Assembly (NCBI RefSeq): GCF_009296175.1
Contig: NZ_VOSK01000004.1
Span: 1 to 64,000 of the forward strand
Length of the DNA stretch: 64,000 nt
Origin: Microvirga tunisiensis
GTDB lineage: Bacteria; Pseudomonadota; Alphaproteobacteria; Rhizobiales; Beijerinckiaceae
Reading direction: 5' to 3'
The translations under genes and the position numbers were made by a program. Positions 20,789 to 28,608 of this stretch are shown here, piece after piece. Within the stretch, counting starts at the first letter, position 1. The number at the start of each line of letters is the position of its first letter. The notes beneath the pieces were generated by a model. That model was not told where the DNA came from, searched no databases, and worked only from the letters and a program-made list of their open reading frames with translations.

Positions 20789-23017
20789 TTAGAAGGTCGC
20801 GGACATGCCCACCCAGAGGCGGCGCCCCTCCACGACCGTGTTGTAGTCGGTGGGTTCGATCTCCTTGTCGAAGATGTTGTAGATGGCGGCGTTTAGGGCC
20901 AGCTGCTCGGTGAAGTTATAGTTGAGGCCCGCATCCATCGTGGCGTAGGCGTCGTATGTCCGGCCGGAGGCGCCGTTGATGATGACCGGCGTGCCGTTGG
21001 TTCCGATGCGTGCGCCACCTACGATTTCGGAGCCGTGATAGTTCACCGCTGTCCATGTCGAGAGGCCCGCCACGGGCGTGACCCAATCCAGGCGCGCATT
21101 GGCCATGTGCCTTGGCGTGCGGGTCAGAGGGAAGCCGGCGAAATCGCCGGTCCGCTGCTCGGAATCCGTGAAGGTGTAGCTGCCGCGGATCGAGATTTCG
21201 TCCGTCGCCCGCCAGCTGGCGGCCAGTTCCACGCCCTGGATGATCGCATCGTCGATATTGTAGTTGTACCAGAGGCGGTAGTTTGGATCTTCCGACCAGC
21301 GCACCGGATTGCCGGCATCGTCCAGCACCAGCGAGTTGCTGATCTTGTCCTTGAAGTCGGTGTAGAAATAGGTTGCGCTCGCGGTGAACCCGTTAAGATT
21401 GTCCCAGAGAGCCGCGACCTCGTAGCTCGTGCTCGTTTCCGCCTGGAGATTCGGGTCGGCCAGGATCACGCCGCAGGTTCCGTTGGGCCCGTAGGTGCAG
21501 CCGCCGCCGCCTGTGGTGTAGGCGTAACCCGGCGCGATCTGGCGAATCTCAGGAGCCCGGAAGCCGGTCGAGACGCCGCCCTTAAGGGTCAGGTTCTCGG
21601 TGGCATGCCAGACCGCGTAGCTGCGGGGGCTGTAATGGGCGCCGTAGATCTCGTGATAATCCATGCGCAAGCCATTCGTGAGCGAGAAGGTGTCGGTCAG
21701 ACGCCATTCGTCCTCTGCGAAGAGAGCCCATTGGTTGATCGTGAACGTCTCATCGACGCCGGTGCGCCGACCCGGGTTCTGGTCGTTCAGCGCGGCGTTG
21801 GACCACTGGCCGCCGGTCACCAGGGTGTGGTTGCCGAGAAGGTCGAAGGGAGTCGTGAACTTGCCGTCGACGATCGTGTTCCGGATCTCAGGCGAGCGTG
21901 GGTTCTTGTCGAAGGCGAACGTGCGCGGATTCTCCGTGTAGCTCCGGCGTTCCGCCCATTCCTGCAGAATCGAGAAGGTCGATGTCGTGGGACCCCAGCG
22001 GCCTTCATGAGTCAGCGACCAGTACTTGCGGTCGTTGTCGTTGTACGTGTCGTTGGCCGAAGTTTCGAGCGTGCCCCGTTTGGAGGCGTTCCGGCGAATC
22101 CGCGTGAAGCCGCTCTCGAGCATGAGGTCATGGTTCTCGTTGGGCGTGAAGGTCAGCCGCCCGCCGATATTGCCTTCGCGGGCCCCCGTGATGCCGCTCA
22201 GGAAATCGTCCTCACTGCGACCGAAGCCGCGTCCCCAGAGCTGAAGGCCCAGCATGCGATGGATGAGCGGACCGCTCGTGTAGAACGACCCTTGAGCCGA
22301 GTTGCCGAAATATTGGTGCTGCTGGAGCGTGCCGTCCGCCGTTACTGTGCTCGTCCAGCTGTCGGACACCTTTCGCGTGATGATGTTGATGACGCCGCCC
22401 ATGGCATCGGAGCCGTAGAGAGAGGACATCGGGCCGCGCACGACCTCGATGCGGTCGATGGCCGAGACCGGGGGAATGAAGCTCTGCTCGAAGCCCGAAT
22501 TACCGTTGGTGCGGGCATCGCGCGTGCTCTGCCGCTTCCCGTCGACGAGGATCAGGGTGTAGGTGCCGGGAAGACCACGGATGAAGATGTCCTTCTCGTT
22601 GGCGACGCCGGTCACCGTGACGCCTTGCACTTCCCGCAGGGCGTCCGTCAGGTCACGGAACGAACCCTTCTCGAGTTCTTCGCGGGTGATGACGGAAATG
22701 CTCGCCGGCGCATCCCTCACGGTCTGCTCGAAGCCCGCCGCCGTCACGACCACCTGATCGAGGTTGATCACATCATTGTTACCCGCAGCCGCGTTGGTGT
22801 CGACAGCCTGCGCAAGGGCGGCATTCGGGCTGAGGAGAAGAGTGGTCGACAGGCTCGTGCAGGCGAAGAGCGTGGCAAGCATTCGGCCGGTCCGAATTCT
22901 CGCATCCTGCCGATGTCGCGCGGCGGATTTCGGCTTCTCGAAACGGGGAGCGCGAGCCGTGTGGGCTGCGAGTTCTGTCCTGGAATCCTGCCGAACCGAA
23001 GCGTCAATCCCTTCCAT
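20789..23017 (-). CDS. TonB-dependent siderophore receptor (CirA/FepA-like)
   Basis: A 742-residue outer-membrane receptor. A 45-residue N-terminal extension precedes a signal peptide (MLATLFACTSLSTTLLLSP...NAALAQA). The TonB-box-like LDQVVVTAAGFEQ is followed by a plug domain (residues about 85-195; DAPASISVITREELE, VEVVRGPMSSLYGSDAMGG) and a 22-strand barrel ending in a terminal Phe (WVGMSATF), as needed for barrel assembly. The extension could mean that the true start is at the internal Met. The ligand is probably a catecholate, inferred from the CeuE/ViuB-type partners. Confidence 0.9.
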   Translation of the reverse strand: MEGIDASVRQDSRTELAAHTARAPRFEKPKSAARHRQDARIRTGRMLATLFACTSLSTTLLLSPNAALAQAVDTNAAAGNNDVINLDQVVVTAAGFEQTVRDAPASISVITREELEKGSFRDLTDALREVQGVTVTGVANEKDIFIRGLPGTYTLILVDGKRQSTRDARTNGNSGFEQSFIPPVSAIDRIEVVRGPMSSLYGSDAMGGVINIITRKVSDSWTSTVTADGTLQQHQYFGNSAQGSFYTSGPLIHRMLGLQLWGRGFGRSEDDFLSGITGAREGNIGGRLTFTPNENHDLMLESGFTRIRRNASKRGTLETSANDTYNDNDRKYWSLTHEGRWGPTTSTFSILQEWAERRSYTENPRTFAFDKNPRSPEIRNTIVDGKFTTPFDLLGNHTLVTGGQWSNAALNDQNPGRRTGVDETFTINQWALFAEDEWRLTDTFSLTNGLRMDYHEIYGAHYSPRSYAVWHATENLTLKGGVSTGFRAPEIRQIAPGYAYTTGGGGCTYGPNGTCGVILADPNLQAETSTSYEVAALWDNLNGFTASATYFYTDFKDKISNSLVLDDAGNPVRWSEDPNYRLWYNYNIDDAIIQGVELAASWRATDEISIRGSYTFTDSEQRTGDFAGFPLTRTPRHMANARLDWVTPVAGLSTWTAVNYHGSEIVGGARIGTNGTPVIINGASGRTYDAYATMDAGLNYNFTEQLALNAAIYNIFDKEIEPTDYNTVVEGRRLWVGMSATF

Positions 23018-23100
23018 CTGTTTCCAAGCCCCTCACATCACTGAACGATGAGGCAGCTACTAGGTTTGGCGGGAGAGCATGGTCAACGCCTATGTTTGAG

Positions 23101-23113
23101 ACTCATTCTGAGT
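23101..23113. promoter_or_regulatory. Inverted repeat between TonB receptor and LysR-TrpD fusion gene
   Basis: ACTCA-TTC-TGAGT is a perfect 5+3+5 inverted repeat, 84 bases upstream of the receptor start and 122 bases upstream of the divergent fusion gene. It does not match the textbook Irr (ICE) or RirA (iron-responsive operator) motifs as I remember them. It could be the operator of the adjacent HTH protein or of an iron regulator. Confidence 0.35.
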
Positions 23114-23234
23114 TCAGAAAAACGCAAATTATAATAGCTCTAAAGTTGTCCTGTGCGGCTTGAAAGATCTGCCGGAATGAGGAATAGCCACTCTGCCTTG
23201 TGAAATCGTCATGCGATTATCCGGCGTTTTTTGA

Positions 23235-24701
23235 ATGGGATTTGAAGACAGAACAATTGTGGCTCCTGCACCCGAAGAACCTTTCCTGAAGCTGGGTCGG
23301 CTCCGACTCCTCTTGGCGCTCGACGCCTTGCTCATGGAGGGGAGCGTCAGCCGAGCCGCCGAACGGATGGGGATAGGAACGCCTGCCATGAGCAGGCTCC
23401 TCGGTCAGATCCGCGAAGTCTATGACGACCCGATCTTCATTCGCTCCTCGAGACGGCTCATCCCAACGCCGTTTGCAGAATCCATGCGCCAGCGCATCCG
23501 CGCTCTGGCGGCCGAGGCCGAGGCGCTTTTTCAGCCGCATGTGAGATCATCGGATGGCTTGACCATCGATCTCATAGCATCGTCGGGAAGTCCCGTCATC
23601 GAAGCGGCGCCCCTGACGACGAGGCCGAGCATCCTGCTCGAGGGCGAGCCGCTTCCGGAGTCTTTTGCGCGCAAGCTCGCCGTCATTGGGAAAGCGAACG
23701 ATGCGCGAAAGCGGCTTGCAAAACACAGCGCGACGATCGGAGCCGGGATCGGGCACAGCCGCCCTCTGACAACGAGCGAAGCGGAAGATGCGTTCTGCAC
23801 CATTCTCGAAGGAAGGGCGGATCCCGTGCAGGTCGGCGCTCTGCTCTCCGTCATGCACTTCAGGGGAGAGACTGCCGCCGAACTCGCCGGTTTTGCGCAG
23901 GCGGCCCGCATTCACATTGGAGCGACTGATCCAGGCTCATCGTCCGTCGATCTCGACTGGCCGGCTTACATCTCTCCGAAATCACGAAGAATGCCCTGGT
24001 TCCTCCAGGCTGCATTGCTGCTCGCGCGTTCCGGCTACCGCATCCTTCTCCATGGCAACGATGGAGCCGGTAACATCAAAGGCACGCTCGTGTCCGCCGC
24101 GCGTGCCATAGGCATACCGATCTGTGCAAGCCCTGCCGCAGCCGCCGATGCCATCGCCGAGCACGGGATCGCCTATATCCCGGTTGCGGCCCTGTCCTCG
24201 CAAATTCATAGCCTGCTGTCGCTCTACAGCGTGCTCGAGACGCGCTCATCGATCAATTCCCTGATGCCCCTTCTCAACCCGCTCGGTGCAGCCACGAGCA
24301 TGATGGGCGTCGTGCGTCCAGCCTATCGCGAACTGCATCGCGATGCGGGGGCAGTTCTCGGATTCAGGAACATGACCATTCTCGGCGCAAGCCGTGACGC
24401 CGCCGAGGCAACACCTTTCCGCTCAAGCACACTCCTGCGCCTTGTCGACGGCAGAGCGGAGGATCTCTTCGTCCCCGCACGGCCGGAGCCCAAAGCCTAT
24501 CCTCTGACCGGAATGACAGGTCTGGAATACTGGCGCGCCGTTTGGGCGGGCAAGGTACGCGACGAGCGCGCCACGGATATCGTTACCGCCACCGCCGCGA
24601 CTGCACTTCTGACACTGGCAAGAGGAAAAGCAGGCCAGTATGAGACATGCCGGTTGCGGGCGAGAGAACTCTGGGATGCCCGACGAAGATGTACCCCCTG
24701 A
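23235..24701 (+). CDS. LysR-type HTH fused to a TrpD2/YbiB-like phosphoribosyltransferase-fold domain
   Basis: A 488-residue protein. Residues about 17-105 match a LysR winged helix (LLMEGSVSRAAERMGIGTPAMSRLL, then DDPIFIRSSRRLIPTPFAE). The usual LysR periplasmic-binding-like effector domain is absent. Residues about 165-480 instead resemble the glycosyltransferase-3/TrpD fold: an N-terminal helical part (LTTSEAEDAFCTILEGRADP...GALLSVMHFRGET) and a core with LLHGNDGAGNIKG and LMPLLNPLGAATSM. The GTGGD phosphoribosyl-pyrophosphate loop of true TrpD is not seen, as in the DNA-binding protein YbiB. It is divergent from the siderophore receptor and may regulate it; this is inference. Confidence 0.82.
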   Translation: MGFEDRTIVAPAPEEPFLKLGRLRLLLALDALLMEGSVSRAAERMGIGTPAMSRLLGQIREVYDDPIFIRSSRRLIPTPFAESMRQRIRALAAEAEALFQPHVRSSDGLTIDLIASSGSPVIEAAPLTTRPSILLEGEPLPESFARKLAVIGKANDARKRLAKHSATIGAGIGHSRPLTTSEAEDAFCTILEGRADPVQVGALLSVMHFRGETAAELAGFAQAARIHIGATDPGSSSVDLDWPAYISPKSRRMPWFLQAALLLARSGYRILLHGNDGAGNIKGTLVSAARAIGIPICASPAAAADAIAEHGIAYIPVAALSSQIHSLLSLYSVLETRSSINSLMPLLNPLGAATSMMGVVRPAYRELHRDAGAVLGFRNMTILGASRDAAEATPFRSSTLLRLVDGRAEDLFVPARPEPKAYPLTGMTGLEYWRAVWAGKVRDERATDIVTATAATALLTLARGKAGQYETCRLRARELWDARRRCTP

Positions 24702-24785
24702 AGGCGCAATGCTTCGACAGGGGGCATAATCCACCAGATAGGATCACGCTGTCCCGCCGCCCAGCTCCATCGCCCGCTTTAACGA

Positions 24786-24815
24786 TTGACCGTTCCCTCT
24801 CGCGAAGCGTTAAAA
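24786..24815 (+). promoter_or_regulatory. Sigma70-type promoter for the exported protein gene at 24848
   Basis: TTGACC (24786-24791) and TTAAAA (24810-24815) are separated by 18 bases, and transcription would start about 25 bases before the ribosome site GGAGGGA. Both boxes match consensus well. Confidence 0.5.
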
Positions 24816-24847
24816 TGTCAGCCCTTTGAGATGCGATGGAGGGAATG

Positions 24848-25357
24848 ATGGCCGTCAGACACGGATTGTTCGTTGCTCTGGTGTCGCTCGCCGGAATCGG
24901 AGGAGCAGTCATGGCACCGGCCGGTGCCGCCGCCTTCACCTGCCCTGAGACCACCGCCGCAGGCGCGCCTGGAACGGCTCTCTCGCTCAGCGATCTGTAC
25001 TCGGGAGCCAACGACGTCACTGCAGGCAATCGGCTGGGGGAACTCATGACCGATCTTCGCAGGAGCGGGATGAAGCCTGCACTCATCGTCGACCGCCTGA
25101 TTGGCTCTTATTGTCCGCTTGTGGCCGCCGACGGCACCCTCTCGGATCAGCAGAAGGCCGACCGGGTTCGTCGGTTTGCGCGTTTGTTGACGGGGCTGGC
25201 CTATGTGCCGACAAATCCCGATGAGGTGGATGTTCTCGTTCAGACGGCCTTGACACCGGATCTGCTCAAACAAATCGACGAAGCAGCGGGACGGGCTGGA
25301 ATAACGCGCGACGAATGGATCGAACGGGCGATCGACCGTCAGCTGGCGAATCCGTGA
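24848..25357 (+). CDS. Exported hypothetical protein with a C-terminal ribbon-helix-helix-like tail
   Basis: A 169-residue protein of unknown function. A signal peptide (MAVRHGLFVALVSLAGIGG...APAGAAA) is followed by FTCPET, so mature protein begins near residue 30. The middle (LYSGANDVTAGNRLGELMTDLRR...LIGSYCPLVAADGTLSDQQKADRVRRFARLL) has two cysteines that could pair. The last 30 residues (TPDLLKQIDEAAGRAGITRD then EWIERAIDRQL) look like a CopG/Arc ribbon-helix-helix, odd for an exported protein. The start at 24848 is preferred over 24836 because GGAGG is 5 bases upstream. It has its own promoter and no operon partner. Confidence 0.65.
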   Translation: MAVRHGLFVALVSLAGIGGAVMAPAGAAAFTCPETTAAGAPGTALSLSDLYSGANDVTAGNRLGELMTDLRRSGMKPALIVDRLIGSYCPLVAADGTLSDQQKADRVRRFARLLTGLAYVPTNPDEVDVLVQTALTPDLLKQIDEAAGRAGITRDEWIERAIDRQLANP

Positions 25358-25478
25358 CCTGCCGGTAGGGTCGCCGGCGAATACGCGGAGATGCCGCTCG
25401 TCATCGGAAACGCTCTCACGTCAGGTCGCCCGAATACTGAATCATCGGAAGCGCCGTTCGGAATGGCGCCGCACGTTG

Positions 25479-25494
25479 TGTGACTTTCATCGCA
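25479..25494. promoter_or_regulatory. CRP-type box B1 (TGTGACTTTCATCGCA)
   Basis: One mismatch from TGTGA-N6-TCACA. It ends 49 bases before the start of the small gene at 25544, the spacing seen for the other small genes in this island. Confidence 0.5.
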
Positions 25495-25543
25495 GAGCGA
25501 TCCGCTCCTCCCGGTTAACATCGATGTAATTCAGGAGGTCGGC

Positions 25544-25699
25544 ATGTGGGTCATCTCTCATATCGTGTTCGCGTATCTGCATTTCGTTCCAGGCGGGAAT
25601 GGCGGCTGGACGCAAAGTAACGATTATCCTCGGTTCTCGACGGACGACCGTCGAGACGTGGCGATCCCATTCGAAGGCTATTGGCGGCGCGTGAGCTAA
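25544..25699 (+). CDS. Small protein, unknown (51 aa)
   Basis: A short frame with an excellent AGGAGG ribosome site 6-7 bases before ATG and CRP-type box B1 upstream. The sequence starts MWVISHIVFAYLHFVPGGNG and ends with an aromatic and arginine-rich tail (GYWRRVS). The first 15 residues are hydrophobic. I recognise no family. The regulatory context, rather than homology, supports it as a gene. Confidence 0.45.
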   Translation: MWVISHIVFAYLHFVPGGNGGWTQSNDYPRFSTDDRRDVAIPFEGYWRRVS

Positions 25700-26046
25700 G
25701 GGATGGCAAGCCGATCGACTCAACAGGGCATCGCTGGACTAAGATTGACGATGCCGGCTGGAAGCCCTGCAGAACGAGATCCGGATCCTTCTTGCGAGAA
25801 TGCAGACCCGTCAGAGCTGTCTCAACAATCTGCCATGCATTGTAAGATGTCCCACGAGATCGCTGGGCAACGGCAATTCGATCATGGATCGGAGCCGATA
25901 TGTCGCGATGGACATCCTTGGCGACTACGATCTTGGGAACATTCGCGCGTGATCTTCAGGTGATTTCATCGACCTATGGCGAGAAATCTCGACTGAAGGA
26001 CCTGATGGTTCAGGTCACGCTCCTATTGACGATCGACAACAGTTTC
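25700..26046. other. No convincing gene
   Basis: Several short overlapping frames but none with a good start and coding bias. One frame without a start reads RLEALQNEIRILLARMQ, possibly a decayed remnant. Nothing else is recognised here. Confidence 0.4.
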
Positions 26047-26196
26047 TTAACTGTTCTTTCTTGGCAGAAGTCCAGCTTTGACATCCGCTGCCGTGACGGC
26101 CTTGCGGAACACGGCTTCGCGAAGGTAAATTGAGTCGAAGACCGATTTAGAATTGCCTTTCCGGATGGATACGAACGGCTTCCGATTGTGCTTCAT
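26047..26196 (-). CDS. Small basic protein, unknown (49 aa)
   Basis: It reads MKHNRKPFVSIRKGNSKSVF and ends in LLPRKNS; many Lys and Arg residues give a strongly basic peptide. The ATG follows a GGGAG site at 7 bases. CRP-type box B2 lies 54 bases upstream. No family is recognised. A longer version starting at 26265 would overlap the box and is less likely. Confidence 0.4.
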   Translation of the reverse strand: MKHNRKPFVSIRKGNSKSVFDSIYLREAVFRKAVTAADVKAGLLPRKNS

Positions 26197-26250
26197 GATA
26201 TGCTCCCGTGTCAGGATAAGATCTTTGTATCCCGAATCCCGCTGGAGGAC

Positions 26251-26266
26251 TGTGGCCGCCGTCACA
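26251..26266. promoter_or_regulatory. CRP-type box B2 (TGTGGCCGCCGTCACA)
   Basis: One mismatch from TGTGA-N6-TCACA, with inverted symmetry TGTGGC/GTCACA. It is 54 bases upstream of the small minus-strand gene starting at 26196. Confidence 0.5.
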
Positions 26267-26350
26267 GTTCGGAGCAGGGATCTACCTTCCGCTCTGCTGG
26301 GATAAGGCTCAGAGTTCGGCGACCGACCTGTCGCGTTGTCGATCTGGCAC

Positions 26351-26366
26351 TGTGACGCCGGGCACA
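26351..26366. promoter_or_regulatory. CRP-type box B3 (TGTGACGCCGGGCACA)
   Basis: One mismatch from consensus, 66 bases before the start of the small gene at 26433. Confidence 0.45.
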
Positions 26367-26432
26367 GATCCCGGTGGGGCTCTTAGGGCATGTAGGTTCA
26401 ATCTGAATTCTCGACACCCAGGAGTGGATGCC

Positions 26433-26612
26433 ATGGACAAGTGCAGGCGTTATTGGGCCCGCTACACAATTACGATGACATTGTCGCGCAAGGTTACAGA
26501 TCCTTCGAAGCGTAGAGTGTTGATCCGGGAGGCGTACGTTTGGCTTCAGCGGTATTTCGATGCCGAGGAGCAGGAACTTGCCCGACGGAGCATCGTTCTG
26601 GCGCAGAGGTGA
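26433..26612 (+). CDS. Small hypothetical protein (59 aa)
   Basis: It reads MDKCRRYWARYTITMTLSRK and contains LIREAYVWLQRYFDAEEQEL, likely two amphipathic helices. A GGAG site lies about 8-9 bases upstream and CRP-type box B3 precedes it. I believe similar short proteins occur in related Hyphomicrobiales, but this cannot be checked here. No function is assigned. It is soluble, with no signal or membrane segment. Confidence 0.55.
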   Translation: MDKCRRYWARYTITMTLSRKVTDPSKRRVLIREAYVWLQRYFDAEEQELARRSIVLAQR

Positions 26613-27098
26613 CATGACTTAACGGAGCAGGGGTTTCTTCCATCGTATCCTGCAGTGCTGGATCGCTCGCTGGCGCATCGTTCGGAGCGAAGAGCGGATC
26701 CGCGTTCGGATCCCATGCCCTGGTCCGATGGAAGTGCGGCCTCGCCATCGGGCGGCGCAATACAGATCAATCTTTTCAAGGGTAAATCGCGGCATCAAAG
26801 CGGTATTGACCTATTTCGGACGTTGCTTCGTCGAAACCTGCGCTTCTGAACGGAGAGCCCGATGGTCAAGGCCTCTGAGCGGCCGGACCATCATGGCCAT
26901 CATGGTGGACAATGACTATCGCCGGTGTGATGGGAGCAAATACCCTGACTGATTGGTTTATCAGGCCATGAGCAATTCAATACTGATGCTCTGGCCGAAG
27001 AGATGGTTCCACTCGCGCGGAATCATCTCTCCTTGGTTTGTCGCATTTCTGATGACGAACTGGATCCACTCCGCCGAAAAATGTTCTCGCGCCAAGTA
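26613..27098. other. No convincing gene
   Basis: Short frames on both strands lack ribosome sites and coding bias. No repeat, RNA signature or CRP-type box was seen in this stretch. Confidence 0.4.
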
Positions 27099-27362
27099 TT
27101 ACCAGCGGTGATCCCGCACGACCGGGCGTGAACGATGGTCCCGCACGATTGGACCACGAGAGGTGTCGGTGACAACCACGCCTCCGGGATAGGCCTCAAC
27201 AGGACGACGATGGTCTCGCACTACGGGGACCGGCCTGTCCCATAGGTCTCCGGGACGTGTGGTGACCCGAGGGTCACACGCTGAGGCACTCGTAGCACCA
27301 TATCCGCTCAAGAGTACGAGGGACAGCACGGCACCAACCCGTGCCCGATAAGTCTTTGTCAT
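27099..27362 (-). CDS. Small exported repeat protein (87 aa)
   Basis: A signal peptide (MTKTYRARVGAVLSLVLLSG, cleavage near SASA-CDP) is followed by a mature region of short tandem units, V-V-R-D-H-R repeated as VPVVRDHRRPV, PIVRDHRSRPV and PVVRDHRW at the C terminus. The start at 27362 has AGAGGAG 7 bases upstream. CRP-type box B4, a perfect consensus match, lies 63 bases upstream. A single Cys near the cleavage site (ASACDPR) is not a standard lipobox. It is probably a periplasmic or surface peptide of unknown role. Confidence 0.65.
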   Translation of the reverse strand: MTKTYRARVGAVLSLVLLSGYGATSASACDPRVTTRPGDLWDRPVPVVRDHRRPVEAYPGGVVVTDTSRGPIVRDHRSRPVVRDHRW

Positions 27363-27425
27363 ATTCAATCTCCTCTGAAAGGGCCATTGCACCCTCCAAC
27401 CCTACACAGAAGGACAGCCTGCCAA

Positions 27426-27441
27426 TGTGAGGCCCATCACA
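27426..27441. promoter_or_regulatory. CRP-type box B4 (TGTGAGGCCCATCACA)
   Basis: Perfect TGTGA-N6-TCACA, 63 bases upstream of the exported repeat protein start at 27362. Confidence 0.65.
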
Positions 27442-27543
27442 GAGTGAAAGTGAACGGACCGATGACGCCGAAGATGCTGACGATCCCTGAAACCTTGAAG
27501 GCAAGTAACTCCGTATCGAAGGCGCAGCGCTCTGGAAAATGCC

Positions 27544-27577
27544 AAAAGAAAAGCGCCCGAAACGAGATCTGGGCGCT
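27544..27577 (-). terminator. Rho-independent terminator, minus strand
   Basis: On the minus strand AGCGCCC (27577-27571), a 12-base loop and GGGCGCT (27558-27552) are followed by TTTTCTTTT. No protein gene ends here, which points to a small RNA upstream on the minus strand. Confidence 0.7.
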
Positions 27578-27621
27578 GAGTTGACAGGGAGGAACCCTCT
27601 TAAATTAGCCCAATCACCTTC
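27544..27621 (-). ncRNA. Candidate trans-acting small RNA with anti-Shine-Dalgarno motif
   Basis: Just before the terminator the minus strand carries GGGTTCCTCCCTG, a CU-rich anti-Shine-Dalgarno motif of the kind seen in rhizobial alpha-r small RNAs. CRP-type box B5 lies 34-49 bases beyond the assumed 5' end. The 5' end is a guess from the box position; no clear -10 is seen. The evidence is the terminator plus the motif in a region without a protein gene. Confidence 0.4.
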
Positions 27622-27654
27622 AATAGGCTGTGCGCTACATCACACCAGGACTTA

Positions 27655-27670
27655 TGTGACGGTCGTCACG
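27655..27670. promoter_or_regulatory. CRP-type box B5 (TGTGACGGTCGTCACG)
   Basis: One mismatch from consensus, with the perfect inner palindrome GTGAC-GGTC-GTCAC. It ends 50 bases before the mini-gene at 27721 and faces the candidate small RNA on the other side. Confidence 0.6.
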
Positions 27671-27720
27671 GAGCGACGGAGCGCTCCGAGCCATGATGGA
27701 CTCCATTGAAGGAGCCCGAC

Positions 27721-27807
27721 ATGACGCTCACGATTCTCGATCCCCGGACCGGTCAGCAAGTGACCATCACCGTTCCCGACAAGCCGGCAGGGTTCGTCAG
27801 GACGTGA
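27721..27807 (+). CDS. Mini-protein MTLTILDPRTGQ type (28 aa)
   Basis: A 28-residue frame, MTLTILDPRTGQQVTITVPD and 8 more residues. It resembles the mini-gene at 28907 (M-x-L-x-x-L-D-x-x-T-x-Q-x-V-x-x-x-V-P), including the same 50-base spacing to a CRP-type box. The repeated pattern and position support a real gene or leader peptide. No function is known to me. Confidence 0.4.
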   Translation: MTLTILDPRTGQQVTITVPDKPAGFVRT

Positions 27808-27860
27808 TGCCGCAAACGTATCGAGGGCTGTGGTCCAGGCGCGTCATGCGGGAAAAGAGT

Positions 27861-28034
27861 ATGAATCTTATTCAGCACTACCAGGAGAAGGCCGCCAGGG
27901 CGGATCGTCTGGCGGACGATCCGTACCAGAAGGCGGACATGCGCGCGGAACTCCGTTCAACGGCGCGCAGATGGCGTCATTTGGCCGAACACTCCGACTG
28001 GCTCGCCCGTCGGCGTCGATATCCGAAGCTGTGA
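27861..28034 (+). CDS. Small hypothetical protein (57 aa)
   Basis: It reads MNLIQHYQEKAARADRLADD and then PYQKADMRAELRSTARRWRHL, a helical, charged protein ending in an Arg-rich tail. It resembles a family of 60-100-residue Hyphomicrobiales proteins with YxxxAxxxxxLA and WxxLAExxE patterns (recognised by pattern only). It is soluble. It lies 53 bases after the mini-gene and is probably cotranscribed from the B5 promoter. Confidence 0.55.
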   Translation: MNLIQHYQEKAARADRLADDPYQKADMRAELRSTARRWRHLAEHSDWLARRRRYPKL

Positions 28035-28218
28035 GGTCCTTGGCGCGAGAGTTCCTTCAGCGGGATAATGGTTTACATCCACGCAATGAATTCGTTGCCT
28101 GGGAGTGCAGCGTTGATTTGAGGATGGTCGAGTTTGCCTGAATTCCGGTATCGGCCGCGATCGGGGACGGCGTGAGGGCTTGGAAGGTTTCGACTGTTGT
28201 AATGGCTATGACCCAAAA

Positions 28219-28236
28219 CGCCCAAAGGGCGAATTT
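28219..28236 (+). terminator. Weak hairpin with AATTTT tail
   Basis: CGCCC-AAA-GGGCG followed by AATTTT, 185 bases after the gene ending at 28034. It could end that transcript. Otherwise bases 28035-28320 show nothing. Confidence 0.3.
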
Positions 28237-28320
28237 TCAATCGCCGGCTACGGAGAGGCAGGATGACGAACCTCGGCCTTAAGAGGGGCTGAACTCGCTC
28301 TGCACCCTGCGGGCTCGTCC

Positions 28321-28557
28321 TTAGTGGATGGTCGGCATGACGGCGGAGAATGGGATCAGCAGCATTTCGTCATCGTCCTCGTCACTGACATAGACGTGCC
28401 AGTCCGAGAAGTCGCGTGTGCCGTAGGCGCTCTCGACGAGTGCGCGCGCCAAGGTAACAGCCCAATCACGAGCCTCTATCAGATCGAGAACCTCTGTTCC
28501 GTTACGATCGATCAGGATCTCGCCGGGACCTGCGCAGTGAAAGTACAGATAGAACAT
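28321..28557 (-). CDS. DUF6894-family small protein
   Basis: A 78-residue soluble protein, MFYLYFHCAGPGEILIDRNG with the later DLIEARDWAVTLARALVE and WHVYVSDEDDDEMLLIPFS. The layout (aromatic N-terminal strand, D-x-x-G-x-E, an A-rich helix, then a D-E-D-G-like turn and IPF ending) fits DUF6894, a common Hyphomicrobiales family of unknown function. The start follows GGAGG at 5 bases. It is divergent from the small exported protein at 28674, with CRP-type box B6 between them. Confidence 0.8.
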   Translation of the reverse strand: MFYLYFHCAGPGEILIDRNGTEVLDLIEARDWAVTLARALVESAYGTRDFSDWHVYVSDEDDDEMLLIPFSAVMPTIH

Positions 28558-28608
28558 GTAAGCCTCCATCTCGATAGCTCCACTCTGGCACGGGGCGCTC
28601 CCGGCTTC

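Noticed and set aside
21035-23044. 669-residue plus-strand frame opposite the TonB receptor
   Set aside because: Antisense shadow; the receptor has plug, TonB box and terminal Phe.
26728-26952. 74-residue frame with RVNRGIKAVLTYFGRCF
   Set aside because: No ribosome site, no box upstream and no coding bias or family resemblance.
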